Assembly (NCBI GenBank): GCA_947442095.1
Contig: CANEVG010000034.1
Location: 1 to 15,067, forward strand
DNA length: 15,067 nt
Reading direction: 5' to 3'
From: Sphingomonadaceae bacterium
GTDB lineage: Bacteria; Pseudomonadota; Alphaproteobacteria; Sphingomonadales; Sphingomonadaceae
Shown: one piece after another, positions 1 through 6,628 of the stretch
Layout of the letters: each line of letters begins with the position of its first letter
How positions within the stretch are numbered: the stretch's first letter is position 1
Notes under the pieces: model-generated
The model's database searches: none
Told to the model about the DNA's origin: nothing
What the model saw: only the letters and a program-made list of their open reading frames with translations
Translations under genes and position numbers: made by a program

Positions 1-190
1 ACGAGCGTTGAGCCCCGTTTTCAGACCAGTGGCCTTGCTCGAATGGTCCAATCATCGCCTCACCATATGGACGAAATGCGATGTCCGAAAGTGGGAGCGG
101 AAGCTGCCTGGCGGGATTGCCACAGAATTGTGCGTCTTGAATCTGCGCCGCTAATCGACAAGCCTATGATTCGAACCCGAGAGAACCAGC

Positions 191-413
191 ATGATCACCG
201 CTCTCATTACCTTCGCTTTCCAAACGGTAACGGCGGAGCTGCCGCTACCGCCGCTTCACTGGGGATCGAACGAGCTGACCTGTCCGGTTGGCGGAGAGCG
301 CTTTTCCGCCGCTGCTGCGTTCACCTATTCAATTATGGGGCGGCGGCCCGACGGAAAGCCCTGTTCAGAGATTCCCTTTCCTACGCCAATGCCGACCTGC
401 CCAGGCAACGTAC
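191..413 (+). pseudogene. Truncated small hypothetical gene, cut by the IS630 element
   Basis: An open frame starts at ATG 191 and reads coherently for about 75 codons, up to the left TA of the IS630 element at 414-415. The visible peptide has a short hydrophobic start, then CPVGG near residues 31-35 and a TCPGN motif near 69-73, with DGKP between them. From memory this resembles a family of sphingomonad hypothetical proteins with spaced CPVGG and CPGNGL segments; I cannot name a function. Beyond residue 75 the frame continues into IS sequence and stops at 463, so the natural C-terminus is lost. I could not recognise a continuation on the far side of the IS (after 1911), so a deletion may have accompanied or followed insertion. 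The coding status rests on the motif pattern only. Confidence 0.4.
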
Positions 414-415
414 TA

Positions 416-439
416 GTGTCCCGTCGCAGTGGTTGTGAC
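416..439 (+). repeat. IS630 terminal inverted repeat, left end
   Basis: This is one arm of the inverted repeat pair. It begins GTGTCCCGTCGCAGTG directly after the TA at 414-415. Mismatches to the right arm occur at two G/A positions after base 16. Confidence 0.85.
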
Positions 440-444
440 CCGTT

Positions 445-600
445 GAGCGAAGGCGTTGGATAGGATTTGGCCATTTTTGTGCGGGCCTGATCTGTAAAGA
501 ACATCCAGCGGATTTGTGCGCCGCTTTCCGTGCGGCGGTGTTCCCATGCGCGGATCTCTGTTTCGAGCAGTTCGCGGTTGTCGATGCGGCGGTCAAGACA
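445..600 (-). pseudogene. C-terminal remainder of the IS630 transposase beyond the stop
   Basis: Continuing the transposase frame past the TAA at 603-601 gives uninterrupted family-like sequence. It begins CLDRRIDNRELLETEIRAWE and includes IRWMFFTDQARTKMAKSYP, the usual C-terminal end of IS630 transposases of this type. The frame is unchanged, so a single nonsense change (CAA to TAA) explains the break. No stop follows before the terminal repeat, so a read-through product would run on into flanking DNA. Confidence 0.7.
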
Positions 601-1500
601 TTACCGGCGCATGACGCCGATCTCGATCTCGGCCATATTGAGCCAACTGGCGTGTTTGGGCGTGTAGTGGAACTCCAGACGCTGCAAGATCCGACGCGCT
701 TCGGCGGCGGGGAAGGTTTGGTAGATGGCGCTGGCAGTGTGGGTTGACAGGTTGTCCATCACGACGCGGATCTTGTCGACGTCTGGATAGTCCACATCGA
801 CCAGTTCGCGCATGCAGACGGCAAAATCCTGGCTGGTGCGCCGATCTGTGACCTTGACCTTGCGCCATGACCGGTTGGCATCGATCATGACAAAGAGGTT
901 GGCCGTGCCATTGCGCTTGTACTCGCAATCGTAGCGATAGCGTTTTCCGGGTTTGGGCGTGATGGGCACACGGACCTCGCCAATGAGTTGGATCGGGCTT
1001 TCGTCAAAGCAGACCACCGGTCGCTTGGGGTCATGAGGTTCAGCATAGAGATCGAGGAGATCTTCCATGCGGGCGATATATTCACCGTCGATCTTGGCGA
1101 TAAACCACATTTTCTTTTGCCACGGCTTCAGATCGTTTTCGTCCAGCCGACGACGGATAGTCTCGCATGAGACGCTCTCGTGTTCGACCACTTCGGCCAG
1201 GGCGTTGGCCAGAAGCTTCAAGGTCCACCGAACACATCCTTCAGGCGGTCCCGAGCAAGCCAAGGCGACCAACTGCGCCTCTTCCTTTCCACTCAGCTTT
1301 CGGCGCGCACCCGGTCGTGGCTCTTCACTGAGCGCCGCCTCCAGGCTCATCTCCACAAAGCGCTTCTTGGTGCGATAGATGGTCGAGCCGCTGGTCTGCA
1401 CAGCGGCTGCGATAGCCCCGTCGCTGACGCCACCATCGACTGCCAGCAGGATCTGCATCCGTTTGAGCCGTCGCACGGTCTGCTTACCGCCGCTCACCAA
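601..1500 (-). CDS. IS630-family DDE transposase, shortened by an in-frame stop
   Basis: This is the transposase of the surrounding element. The 299-residue open frame (first usable start TTG at 1500) has an N-terminal helix-turn-helix (about residues 10-50, ending IYRTKKRF). It also has the DDE catalytic core: D166 in CFDES, D249 in VMDNLSTH, and E291 (or E293) in NMAEIEIG. Two defects are visible. First, the frame homologous to the family extends upstream to about 1557 (reading NVRYRVDLSQAERDEL), but the codon at the expected start is ATT, with a purine-rich AAGAAGAAGG ahead of it. Second, TAA at 603-601 falls where the family has a Gln codon, cutting off the last 50 or so residues. All three catalytic residues are retained, but the C-terminal segment is separated. 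Family identity is firm; activity is doubtful. Confidence 0.85.
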   Translation of the reverse strand: MVSGGKQTVRRLKRMQILLAVDGGVSDGAIAAAVQTSGSTIYRTKKRFVEMSLEAALSEEPRPGARRKLSGKEEAQLVALACSGPPEGCVRWTLKLLANALAEVVEHESVSCETIRRRLDENDLKPWQKKMWFIAKIDGEYIARMEDLLDLYAEPHDPKRPVVCFDESPIQLIGEVRVPITPKPGKRYRYDCEYKRNGTANLFVMIDANRSWRKVKVTDRRTSQDFAVCMRELVDVDYPDVDKIRVVMDNLSTHTASAIYQTFPAAEARRILQRLEFHYTPKHASWLNMAEIEIGVMRR

Positions 1501-1588
1501 AGCGCCAAGCTCGTCTCGTTCGGCTTGGCTAAGATCGACCCGATACCGTACATTAATTGCCTGAGCCCTTCTTCTTGGTGGAAGAGCC

Positions 1589-1912
1589 TTGGATGAATCG
1601 GAAACGAATCAATTGCTTGACCAAAATATCCCAGCAACGCCAACGCGGTTCACCGCCAAACAAGGGCAGTACCTCGCCTTCATATGGGCCTATTCACAGA
1701 TTAACCGACGTGCGCCGGCGGAAGCGGACTTCCAGCGCTATTTCCAGGTCACAGCCCCGTCAGTTCACCAGATGCTCAAGGCCCTCGACCACCTCGGATT
1801 GATCGACAAGCAGCCCGGCGTCGCGCGCAGCATCCAGTTGCTCGTCACGCCGCAGGAACTGCCCATTCTTGGAATCGATCAACCCGTCATAATCACTGCG
1901 ACGGGACACTAG
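1589..1912 (+). CDS. LexA-like winged-helix DNA-binding protein carried in the IS
   Basis: This is a 107-residue protein with a start at TTG 1589, preceded by GGTGGAAGAG. The central part resembles the LexA N-terminal DNA-binding domain: FTAKQGQYLAFIWAYSQ, then PAEADFQRYFQVTAPSVHQM (recognition helix region, about 42-65) and LDHLGLIDKQPGVARSIQLL (wing, about 66-85). There is no autoproteolysis or catalytic domain, so it is a stand-alone DNA binder. It lies wholly within the inverted repeats and is divergent from the transposase, with about 30 bp between the two reading frames, so control of transposase expression is a reasonable guess. Its last nine codons lie in the right terminal repeat, and the TAG stop is made from the duplicated TA plus the first flanking G. 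Confidence 0.75.
   Translation: MDESETNQLLDQNIPATPTRFTAKQGQYLAFIWAYSQINRRAPAEADFQRYFQVTAPSVHQMLKALDHLGLIDKQPGVARSIQLLVTPQELPILGIDQPVIITATGH
1886..1909 (-). repeat. IS630 terminal inverted repeat, right end
   Basis: On the minus strand this reads GTGTCCCGTCGCAGTG from 1909 downwards, matching the left arm. It is followed outward by the TA at 1910-1911. The repeat also encodes the last residues of the HTH gene on the plus strand. Confidence 0.85.
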
Positions 1913-1957
1913 CGGGACTGGCCCCTATTAGATCCGCTCCCCAATCAGAACGTTCCA

Positions 1958-1985
1958 GGTACAAAAATGGCTCATTTTTGTTACC
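1958..1985. promoter_or_regulatory. Palindromic operator-like site upstream of the reductase
   Basis: ACAAAAATG at 1961-1969 and CATTTTTGT at 1973-1981 form a perfect 9-bp inverted repeat around GCT. GGT and ACC on the outside extend it with a one-base bulge. It sits just outside the IS, about 100 bp before the reductase start. A weak promoter could overlap it (TTGTTA at 1978-1983, 17-bp spacer, CAATAT at 2001-2006). The symmetry suits a dimeric repressor. No adjacent regulator gene other than the IS-borne HTH is visible. Confidence 0.45.
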
Positions 1986-2084
1986 GCTGTGTAGAGCCAA
2001 CAATATCGCCAGTTTACGGGCCGTTAGTGAAGCTGGAATGGTGTTGGCGCGCCGTGGTGCGGCGTGTGTGCGAAGGAGGGGTGG

Positions 2085-3089
2085 ATGCCTGTAAATTCCC
2101 GCCAGATCGTGCTGGCGCGCCGGCCTGAAGGTGCGCCGCAGGTCGATGACTTCGCCATGCGTTCGGCCGCGCTCGATGCTCCGGGGGCGGACGAGGTGCT
2201 GGTGCGCAATCTTTGGCTCTCGCTCGATCCCTACATGCGCCTGGCCATGAGCGATCAGGGCGGGCTGCATGGGACGGTTCCGCTGGGCGCGCCGTTGCCG
2301 GGCGGCGCAGTGGGCGAAGTGATCGCCAGCGCCAGCGCTGAGCTGCCGGCGGGCAGCCTCGTTCTTTCGATGGCGCATGGCTGGCGGGATCACTACCTCG
2401 CGCCGGCATCGCAGCTTCAGGCGCTGAGCTCTGAGGCGGGGCCGATCCAGCGGTTCCTTGGGCTCTATGGCCTCACTGGCATTACCGCCTGGGGCGGTAT
2501 CCACGGCGTGCTGAAACCGCAGCCTGGCGAGACGCTGTTTGTGGGCGCTGCCGCGGGGGCGGTTGGCTCGGTCGCGGTGCAACTGGCCAAGCGCGCCGGC
2601 GCTCGGGTTATTGCTTCCGCCGGATCGGATGCCAAGTGCGCGTGGGTCACCGGCACGCTCGGCGCGGATTATGCGATCAACTACCGCCACGAAAATCTCG
2701 CCGCTCGCCTCGCTGACCTCGCACCCAATGGCCTTGCCGCGGCCTTCGACAATGTCGGGGGCGAGCAACTCGAGATTCTGATCGATGCGATGGCGCGTCG
2801 GGGCCGCATCGCTTTGTGCGGGGCGATCGCGCTTTATGACGGGGCAAACTACCGCGCGGGCCCACGCAACCTCTTCGCGGCAATCGAGAAGCACGTGAGC
2901 CTGACTGGCTTCAACGCCGGGTTCTATTTTGCTGAGGCGCCGCGGATCATCGCCGATCTCGCGACCGCCGAGGCCGAGGGCGCGCTCATCAATGAAGAGA
3001 CGATTATCGGAGGGCTGGAGGCCATGCCGCAGGGCTTTATCGACCTGCTTACAGGGGCCAGCCGCGGCAAGATTCTGGTGAGAATATAG
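2085..3089 (+). CDS. NADP-dependent oxidoreductase, CurA/leukotriene B4 dehydrogenase type
   Basis: The product is a 334-residue zinc-free medium-chain reductase. This family reduces the C=C bond of alpha,beta-unsaturated ketones or aldehydes with NADPH. Supporting segments in order are LWLSLDPYMR (about 43-52), LYGLTGITAWGGI (127-139), the Rossmann loop GAAAGAVGS (154-162), FDNVGG (221-226), a glycine-rich stretch at 246 and the terminal SRGKILV. The start was chosen at ATG 2085 because AAGGAGG lies at 2073-2079; a GTG 21 bp upstream is open but has no better signal. The length is normal for the family. The gene stands alone, transcribed away from the IS and convergent with the enoyl-CoA hydratase. 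Reduction of an enone intermediate in the neighbouring catabolic block is possible but not shown. Confidence 0.85.
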   Translation: MPVNSRQIVLARRPEGAPQVDDFAMRSAALDAPGADEVLVRNLWLSLDPYMRLAMSDQGGLHGTVPLGAPLPGGAVGEVIASASAELPAGSLVLSMAHGWRDHYLAPASQLQALSSEAGPIQRFLGLYGLTGITAWGGIHGVLKPQPGETLFVGAAAGAVGSVAVQLAKRAGARVIASAGSDAKCAWVTGTLGADYAINYRHENLAARLADLAPNGLAAAFDNVGGEQLEILIDAMARRGRIALCGAIALYDGANYRAGPRNLFAAIEKHVSLTGFNAGFYFAEAPRIIADLATAEAEGALINEETIIGGLEAMPQGFIDLLTGASRGKILVRI

Positions 3090-3432
3090 CAATTGATCTG
3101 GGAATTGCGGAGCGCGAAGCGCCGGTCAACGGCGACTGTGCGGGCATGGGCGCGAAAGACCAGACCTGGGACCGAAGCCGCTGTTACAGCCCCTGGTTAG
3201 ATGACGGCTTTCGGCAAGAGCAGACGCTCCAATCCTGCACGGACGCCAACGTCGACTGACTTACGTTGGGCCGGTTTCTGCATTTCTGGTTTCGGGTCCG
3301 CAATGAAGGCAAGCGGCCATCGGTTATGAAGGAGAAATTGAAATAGCGGAACGCGCTCGCCGCTATGCGCGGGCGGGGCTTCGCGAGAACCTAGCCCGTT
3401 CGCTCACCTCGTTTCAGCGGGTGCGTTTGATT
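3090..3432. other. Intergenic region between convergent genes
   Basis: These 343 bp separate the reductase and enoyl-CoA hydratase stop codons. I see no credible reading frame in it. The only structure of note is the 7-bp inverted repeat at 3343-3366, listed separately. A short CAATT/AATTG repeat just after the reductase stop is too weak to call a terminator. Confidence 0.6.
3343..3366 (-). terminator. Possible intrinsic terminator of the SDR/enoyl-CoA hydratase unit
   Basis: ATAGCGG (3343-3349) and CCGCTAT (3360-3366) make a perfect 7-bp stem with a 10-base loop. On the minus strand it is followed by TTCAATTTCT. It lies about 67 bases past the hydratase stop. The T tract is interrupted, so termination efficiency is uncertain. 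Confidence 0.35.
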
Positions 3433-4284
3433 TTACAGCCCATCTGGAATTGACGTTCGGTAATCTCCGAAAGACCCATCGCGCGCATCGAGCGCACCGC
3501 GCACGTCACCGGCGCGGAAGCCCGCAAAGGTCTGCCGGGAGGCCTCCGTGGTCATAGCCAAGGCCTGCATTTCCGTGCCTGCACGGATGGCAGACCGCAG
3601 CCCCATGGCTTCCATCGCCCGGTGCACCGATCGCTTGTTGATCTGCTGGACCTCTGGAAGGATCTTCGCGACCCGCTCCGCGATCTTGAGGACTTCGCCT
3701 TCAAGCTCCTCGGAAGGGAACGCCCGGTTGGCGAAGCCCACGCGCACCGCTTCGTGGGCAGACAGCGCATCCCCGGTCAGCATCTGCTCCATCGCCGACC
3801 GGAGGCCGCACAGCCATGGATGGAACTGGGTATCGGGCGGGCTCATGCCGCGAACCGGCGGGTAGCCGATCTGTGCATCATCGCTCAGGTAGATCAGGTC
3901 ACAGGCCGTCGCGAGCTCCGTGGCCCCTGCCAGGCACCATCCGTGAACCTGAGCAATGACGGGTTTCGCCAGATCCCAGATCCGGAAGACCCCTTCGACG
4001 ACGTGCCGTGGCCAGAAGCCGGCGCCGCCAGCGGTATGATAGGGCGGCGCTTGCATGCTCGCCTCCGGCGAAAGGTCATAGCCGGCGGAGAAGCAGGAAC
4101 CGCCCCCCCGCAAGATGATAACCCGAATGTCAGCGTCCTTGTCCGCCTCTTCGAGCGCCGCGAACAGCTCCGTCCTGAGGGCATTCGAGAGCGCGTTGCG
4201 CTTCTCTGGGCGATTCAGTGTCAACCGACGAATACCGGCTTGCGGCGTGTCGCTCAGCACCAACGACGAGGACGCATCTTCCAT
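3433..4284 (-). CDS. Enoyl-CoA hydratase/isomerase (crotonase) family protein
   Basis: A 283-residue crotonase-fold protein, acting on a CoA thioester in the cytosol. Oxyanion-hole segments are SCFSAGYDL (about 63-71) and HGWCLAGATEL (114-124). E123 in ATEL corresponds to the first catalytic Glu of classical hydratases. The second Glu position (in the usual GQPE motif) is Pro here: IGYPPVRG, P143. Loss of one acid argues against a standard two-Glu hydratase and leaves isomerase, hydrolase or lyase activity open. The start was taken at ATG 4284, preceded by CTGGAG; an upstream in-frame start would overlap the SDR. It follows the SDR by 19 bp on the same strand, so the two are probably co-transcribed. 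The substrate is unknown. Confidence 0.8.
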   Translation of the reverse strand: MEDASSSLVLSDTPQAGIRRLTLNRPEKRNALSNALRTELFAALEEADKDADIRVIILRGGGSCFSAGYDLSPEASMQAPPYHTAGGAGFWPRHVVEGVFRIWDLAKPVIAQVHGWCLAGATELATACDLIYLSDDAQIGYPPVRGMSPPDTQFHPWLCGLRSAMEQMLTGDALSAHEAVRVGFANRAFPSEELEGEVLKIAERVAKILPEVQQINKRSVHRAMEAMGLRSAIRAGTEMQALAMTTEASRQTFAGFRAGDVRGALDARDGSFGDYRTSIPDGL

Positions 4285-4303
4285 TTGGGCAACTCCAGCA
4301 CAG

Positions 4304-5083
4304 TTAGAAAATCGTGTAACCCGCGTCGAGGACGATGCTGTCTCCGGTGTGGAACCGCGATGCATTGGAGGCGAGATAGACCGCGATCCCGCCGAAATCC
4401 TCAGGCTCCATCCACTGCCTGAAGGGCACGCGGGAAATCACCTGCCGGTTGAACTTCTCGTTCGCTTGCGCGGCCTGCGTCATTTCGCTGACCGTCCAGC
4501 CCGGAAGAACCGCATTGGCGCGCACGCCGTAGCGAGCAAACTCGACGGCTGTCGCACGAACCAGCGAACAAAGGGCCCCCTTGGCCGCTCCATAGGCCTG
4601 GTTGCGTGCCGCACCGTGGATAGCCGAGGTCGACGAAATCGCAATCAGCGACCCCCCCGGATCGCCCGCTTCGGCGCGCGCCTTCATGTGCTTGCATGCC
4701 TCGCGCAAGGTGAAGAACACGCCGTCCAGATTGACCGCCATGACCTTGCGCCATTGCTCGGTCGGAAACTCGGCGAACGGAGAACCGCCGCCAACACCAG
4801 CATTGGCCACGACCGTGTCAACACGGCCGAATTCAGCGACCGCCGTCTCCATGGCCTCGATAACTGCTCGTTCGTCCGACACATCGACGATCTCGCTGGC
4901 GATGCGTGCTCCGGTTGCCTCCAGGCTGCTCTTGGCTGCAGCATTTTTTGCAGGGTTCGTTCCCCAGATGATAACGGACGCCCCTGCCTGCGCGAGGGCC
5001 TCCGCCATGCCGAGGCCGATGCCGCCGTTTCCTCCGGTCACGAGAGCTACCTTCCCGCTTAGGTCGAAGAGCTGGTAAGGCAT
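4304..5083 (-). CDS. Short-chain dehydrogenase/reductase (SDR)
   Basis: A classical SDR of 259 residues, the usual length. It has the cofactor motif TGGNGGIG (16-23), ANAG (93-96), and the catalytic set S151, Y164 and K168 (YGAAK). It would oxidise a hydroxyl or reduce a ketone; in this context the beta-hydroxyacyl-CoA or a ring alcohol is plausible. The residue after strand 2 is in a WGTNPAK segment, with no clear Asp, so NADP(H) is possible. The start at ATG 5083 has TTGAGGA upstream. It is the first gene of a two-gene unit with the enoyl-CoA hydratase, and the upstream gap carries two dyads that may regulate both. Confidence 0.85.
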   Translation of the reverse strand: MPYQLFDLSGKVALVTGGNGGIGLGMAEALAQAGASVIIWGTNPAKNAAAKSSLEATGARIASEIVDVSDERAVIEAMETAVAEFGRVDTVVANAGVGGGSPFAEFPTEQWRKVMAVNLDGVFFTLREACKHMKARAEAGDPGGSLIAISSTSAIHGAARNQAYGAAKGALCSLVRATAVEFARYGVRANAVLPGWTVSEMTQAAQANEKFNRQVISRVPFRQWMEPEDFGGIAVYLASNASRFHTGDSIVLDAGYTIF

Positions 5084-5120
5084 TCTGATACGTCCTCAAC
5101 TGGCACTCGGTGGTCGCATT

Positions 5121-5143
5121 GCTTGGGAGGGTCCTCCACAAGC
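5121..5143 (-). promoter_or_regulatory. Dyad A upstream of the SDR gene
   Basis: GCTTGGGAGG (5121-5130) pairs with CCTCC-A-CAAGC (5133-5143) around GT: ten base pairs with one bulged A. In RNA from the minus strand it would be a strong hairpin starting about 37 bases before the SDR start codon. No U tract follows, so an operator or leader structure is likelier than a terminator. Confidence 0.4.
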
Positions 5144-5148
5144 CCGAG

Positions 5149-5173
5149 CTAGTCCACTTCTGCAAAGTGCTAG
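5149..5173 (-). promoter_or_regulatory. Dyad B upstream of the SDR gene
   Basis: CTAG-TC-CACTT (5149-5159) and AAGTGCTAG (5165-5173) are inverted around CTGCA, nine base pairs with a two-base bulge. It lies five bases from dyad A on the side away from the SDR gene. It is a candidate operator, not matched to a known regulator. Confidence 0.35.
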
Positions 5174-5440
5174 TGAAAGCCTGGCCGCTCTCGAGGCCGC
5201 CGGCCCATCTTCGCGGGCGCGGATGACCGGGCCTCGGACTTTCCTGCCCTTTTGGATCGGCGGTGGGGATCGACGGACGTCGACTGTCGCGAGATCTTAT
5301 GCACGATAGCCTTGGGCGTGCAGAGCGGATGGAACGTAATGAGCCGGCCATCAGAGGAACGCGGGCCACCTGCGATGCGCTGTGGCCAGAATCGAGGCTC
5401 GGTTGCAGCCTATTGCCGTCAGATCAAGCCGGTTCGACGG

Positions 5441-6607
5441 TCATCCGAACAATTGCCGTCCCGCAAGGTCGAGCATGATTTCCTCCGAGCCGCCCCCGAT
5501 CGCGTTGACCCGCACTTCGCGGTAAATGCGCTCAATCTTCGAGCCGGTGATGTATGAAGCCCCGCCAAGCACTTGCGCCGCATCACGCGCAACCCGCTCC
5601 AGCATCTGCGTCGCCTGCACCTTGAGTAGTGCAAAGTCGGCCGGCTGATCACAGGAATTCTGCACCTGCCAGGCACAAAGATCGACCCAGGCCTGCGTGG
5701 CGTCGATCTGGCGTGCCATATCGGCCAGCTTGATCCGGATCGACTGGTGTTTCACCAAGGCCTTGCCGAAGGTCTCGCGCTGCTGTGCCCAATCGACGGC
5801 TTCGTCTAGGCAGACGCGGGCGAAGCCGCAGCACCCCATCGCCATCCCCAGCCGCTCGTGGTTGAAATTGCGCATGATGCCAAGGAAACCAGCATTTTCA
5901 GGCCCGATCAGGTTGTCTTTGGGCACAACCACGTCTTCGAAGTGGATCGTCGCCGTATCCGAGCAGCGCCAGCCCATCTTGTCGAGGCGGGTCCGTGACA
6001 CGCCGCACGCATCCATCGGGATGAGCAGAAGCGAGACGCCGCCTGCGCCAGCGCCTCCCGTTCGCACCGCGGTTGTCAGATAATCGGCCCGCATCCCGGT
6101 GGTGATGAAGGTTTTCGAACCGTTCACGACATAGTGACCGCCCTTGGCAATGGCGCGGGTCTTCAAGTTTGCGACATCAGACCCACCCGAAGGCTCGGTA
6201 ATGCCGAGGGCAATGAGAGTGGTCCCGGCCAGCACCCCGGGCGCGATCCTGTTTTTCAGCTCAGTCGATCCCGTCGCCAGGATCGGCGGCAAGCCGATAC
6301 TGTGCGTCATGAGCGACGCACTGAGGCCTCCCGCGCCCACCCTGCAGAGTTCCTCAGTTTGCGTGAGGCCGTGGAAGATGTCGAAGCCGTCGCTAAATCC
6401 GCCAAACTCTTCCGGGTAACCGAGGCCCAGAATACCCGCCTGCGCCGCCGCGACGTGGAGCGAGCGCGGCAATTCGCCTTCGACTTCCCAGCGATCGATA
6501 TTCGAAGCCACTTCGCGCTCGACAAACCGCCGGACGCTAGCCGCGACGGCATCATGCGTCTCGTTGTAAAAGGGCGAACGTGCGCGCCATCTGTCGAAGC
6601 CAGTCAT
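5441..6607 (-). CDS. Acyl-CoA dehydrogenase family flavoprotein
   Basis: A 388-residue FAD enzyme of normal length that introduces a double bond into an acyl-CoA. Motifs are ITEPSGGSD (136-144, FAD/substrate signature), RETFGKALVKHQ (277-288) and the C-terminal YREVRVNAIGGGSEEIM (362-378). The position of the MCAD-type catalytic Glu (in YEGT) is Gly here. FNHERL (248-253) supplies E251, where isovaleryl-CoA dehydrogenase carries its base, so E251 is the likely catalytic residue. The start at ATG 6607 has AAAGGA upstream and lies 21 bp after the acyl-CoA synthetase stop, so the two form one transcription unit. The substrate may be branched or cyclic given the base location, but this is inference. 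Confidence 0.88.
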   Translation of the reverse strand: MTGFDRWRARSPFYNETHDAVAASVRRFVEREVASNIDRWEVEGELPRSLHVAAAQAGILGLGYPEEFGGFSDGFDIFHGLTQTEELCRVGAGGLSASLMTHSIGLPPILATGSTELKNRIAPGVLAGTTLIALGITEPSGGSDVANLKTRAIAKGGHYVVNGSKTFITTGMRADYLTTAVRTGGAGAGGVSLLLIPMDACGVSRTRLDKMGWRCSDTATIHFEDVVVPKDNLIGPENAGFLGIMRNFNHERLGMAMGCCGFARVCLDEAVDWAQQRETFGKALVKHQSIRIKLADMARQIDATQAWVDLCAWQVQNSCDQPADFALLKVQATQMLERVARDAAQVLGGASYITGSKIERIYREVRVNAIGGGSEEIMLDLAGRQLFG

Positions 6608-6628
6608 CGAACCCGATCCTTTATCATC

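Larger units (their letters stand above)
416..1909. mobile_element. IS630-family insertion sequence with an extra HTH gene
   Basis: The element is bounded by terminal inverted repeats at 416-439 and 1886-1909. The outer 16 bases (GTGTCCCGTCGCAGTG) are identical, and 22 of 24 match overall. A TA dinucleotide lies outside each end (414-415 and 1910-1911), as expected for IS630/Tc1-mariner target duplication. Inside are a minus-strand DDE transposase and a divergent plus-strand winged-helix gene. At about 1.5 kb it is longer than a minimal IS630 because of the second gene. The transposase has an in-frame stop and no canonical start at the expected place, so this copy is probably not autonomous. 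Confidence 0.85.
5084..5440. other. Intergenic/regulatory gap ahead of the SDR gene
   Basis: These 357 bp lie between the acyl-CoA dehydrogenase stop and the SDR start, both on the minus strand. I see no supported reading frame. The SDR-proximal part holds two adjacent inverted repeats (5121-5143 and 5149-5173), suggesting that the SDR/hydratase unit has its own promoter rather than relying on read-through. The remainder (about 5180-5440) shows nothing I can interpret. Confidence 0.5.

Noticed and set aside
160..190. A tRNA T-loop-like GATTCGAACCC stretch
   Set aside because: The flanking bases do not pair as a T stem (TCGGG against CATAG on the minus strand), and no acceptor or anticodon arm can be found.
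1893..3092. Long minus-strand open frame of 399 codons
   Set aside because: It is antisense to the well-supported reductase, Arg/His-rich and without family motifs: a GC-codon shadow.
4115..5062. Plus-strand open frame across the SDR and crotonase
   Set aside because: It mirrors the codon pattern of the minus-strand genes and has no motifs.
5252..5557. Plus-strand open frame in the gap near the acyl-CoA dehydrogenase end
   Set aside because: It overlaps the dehydrogenase 3' end in antisense and shows no motif or start signal.
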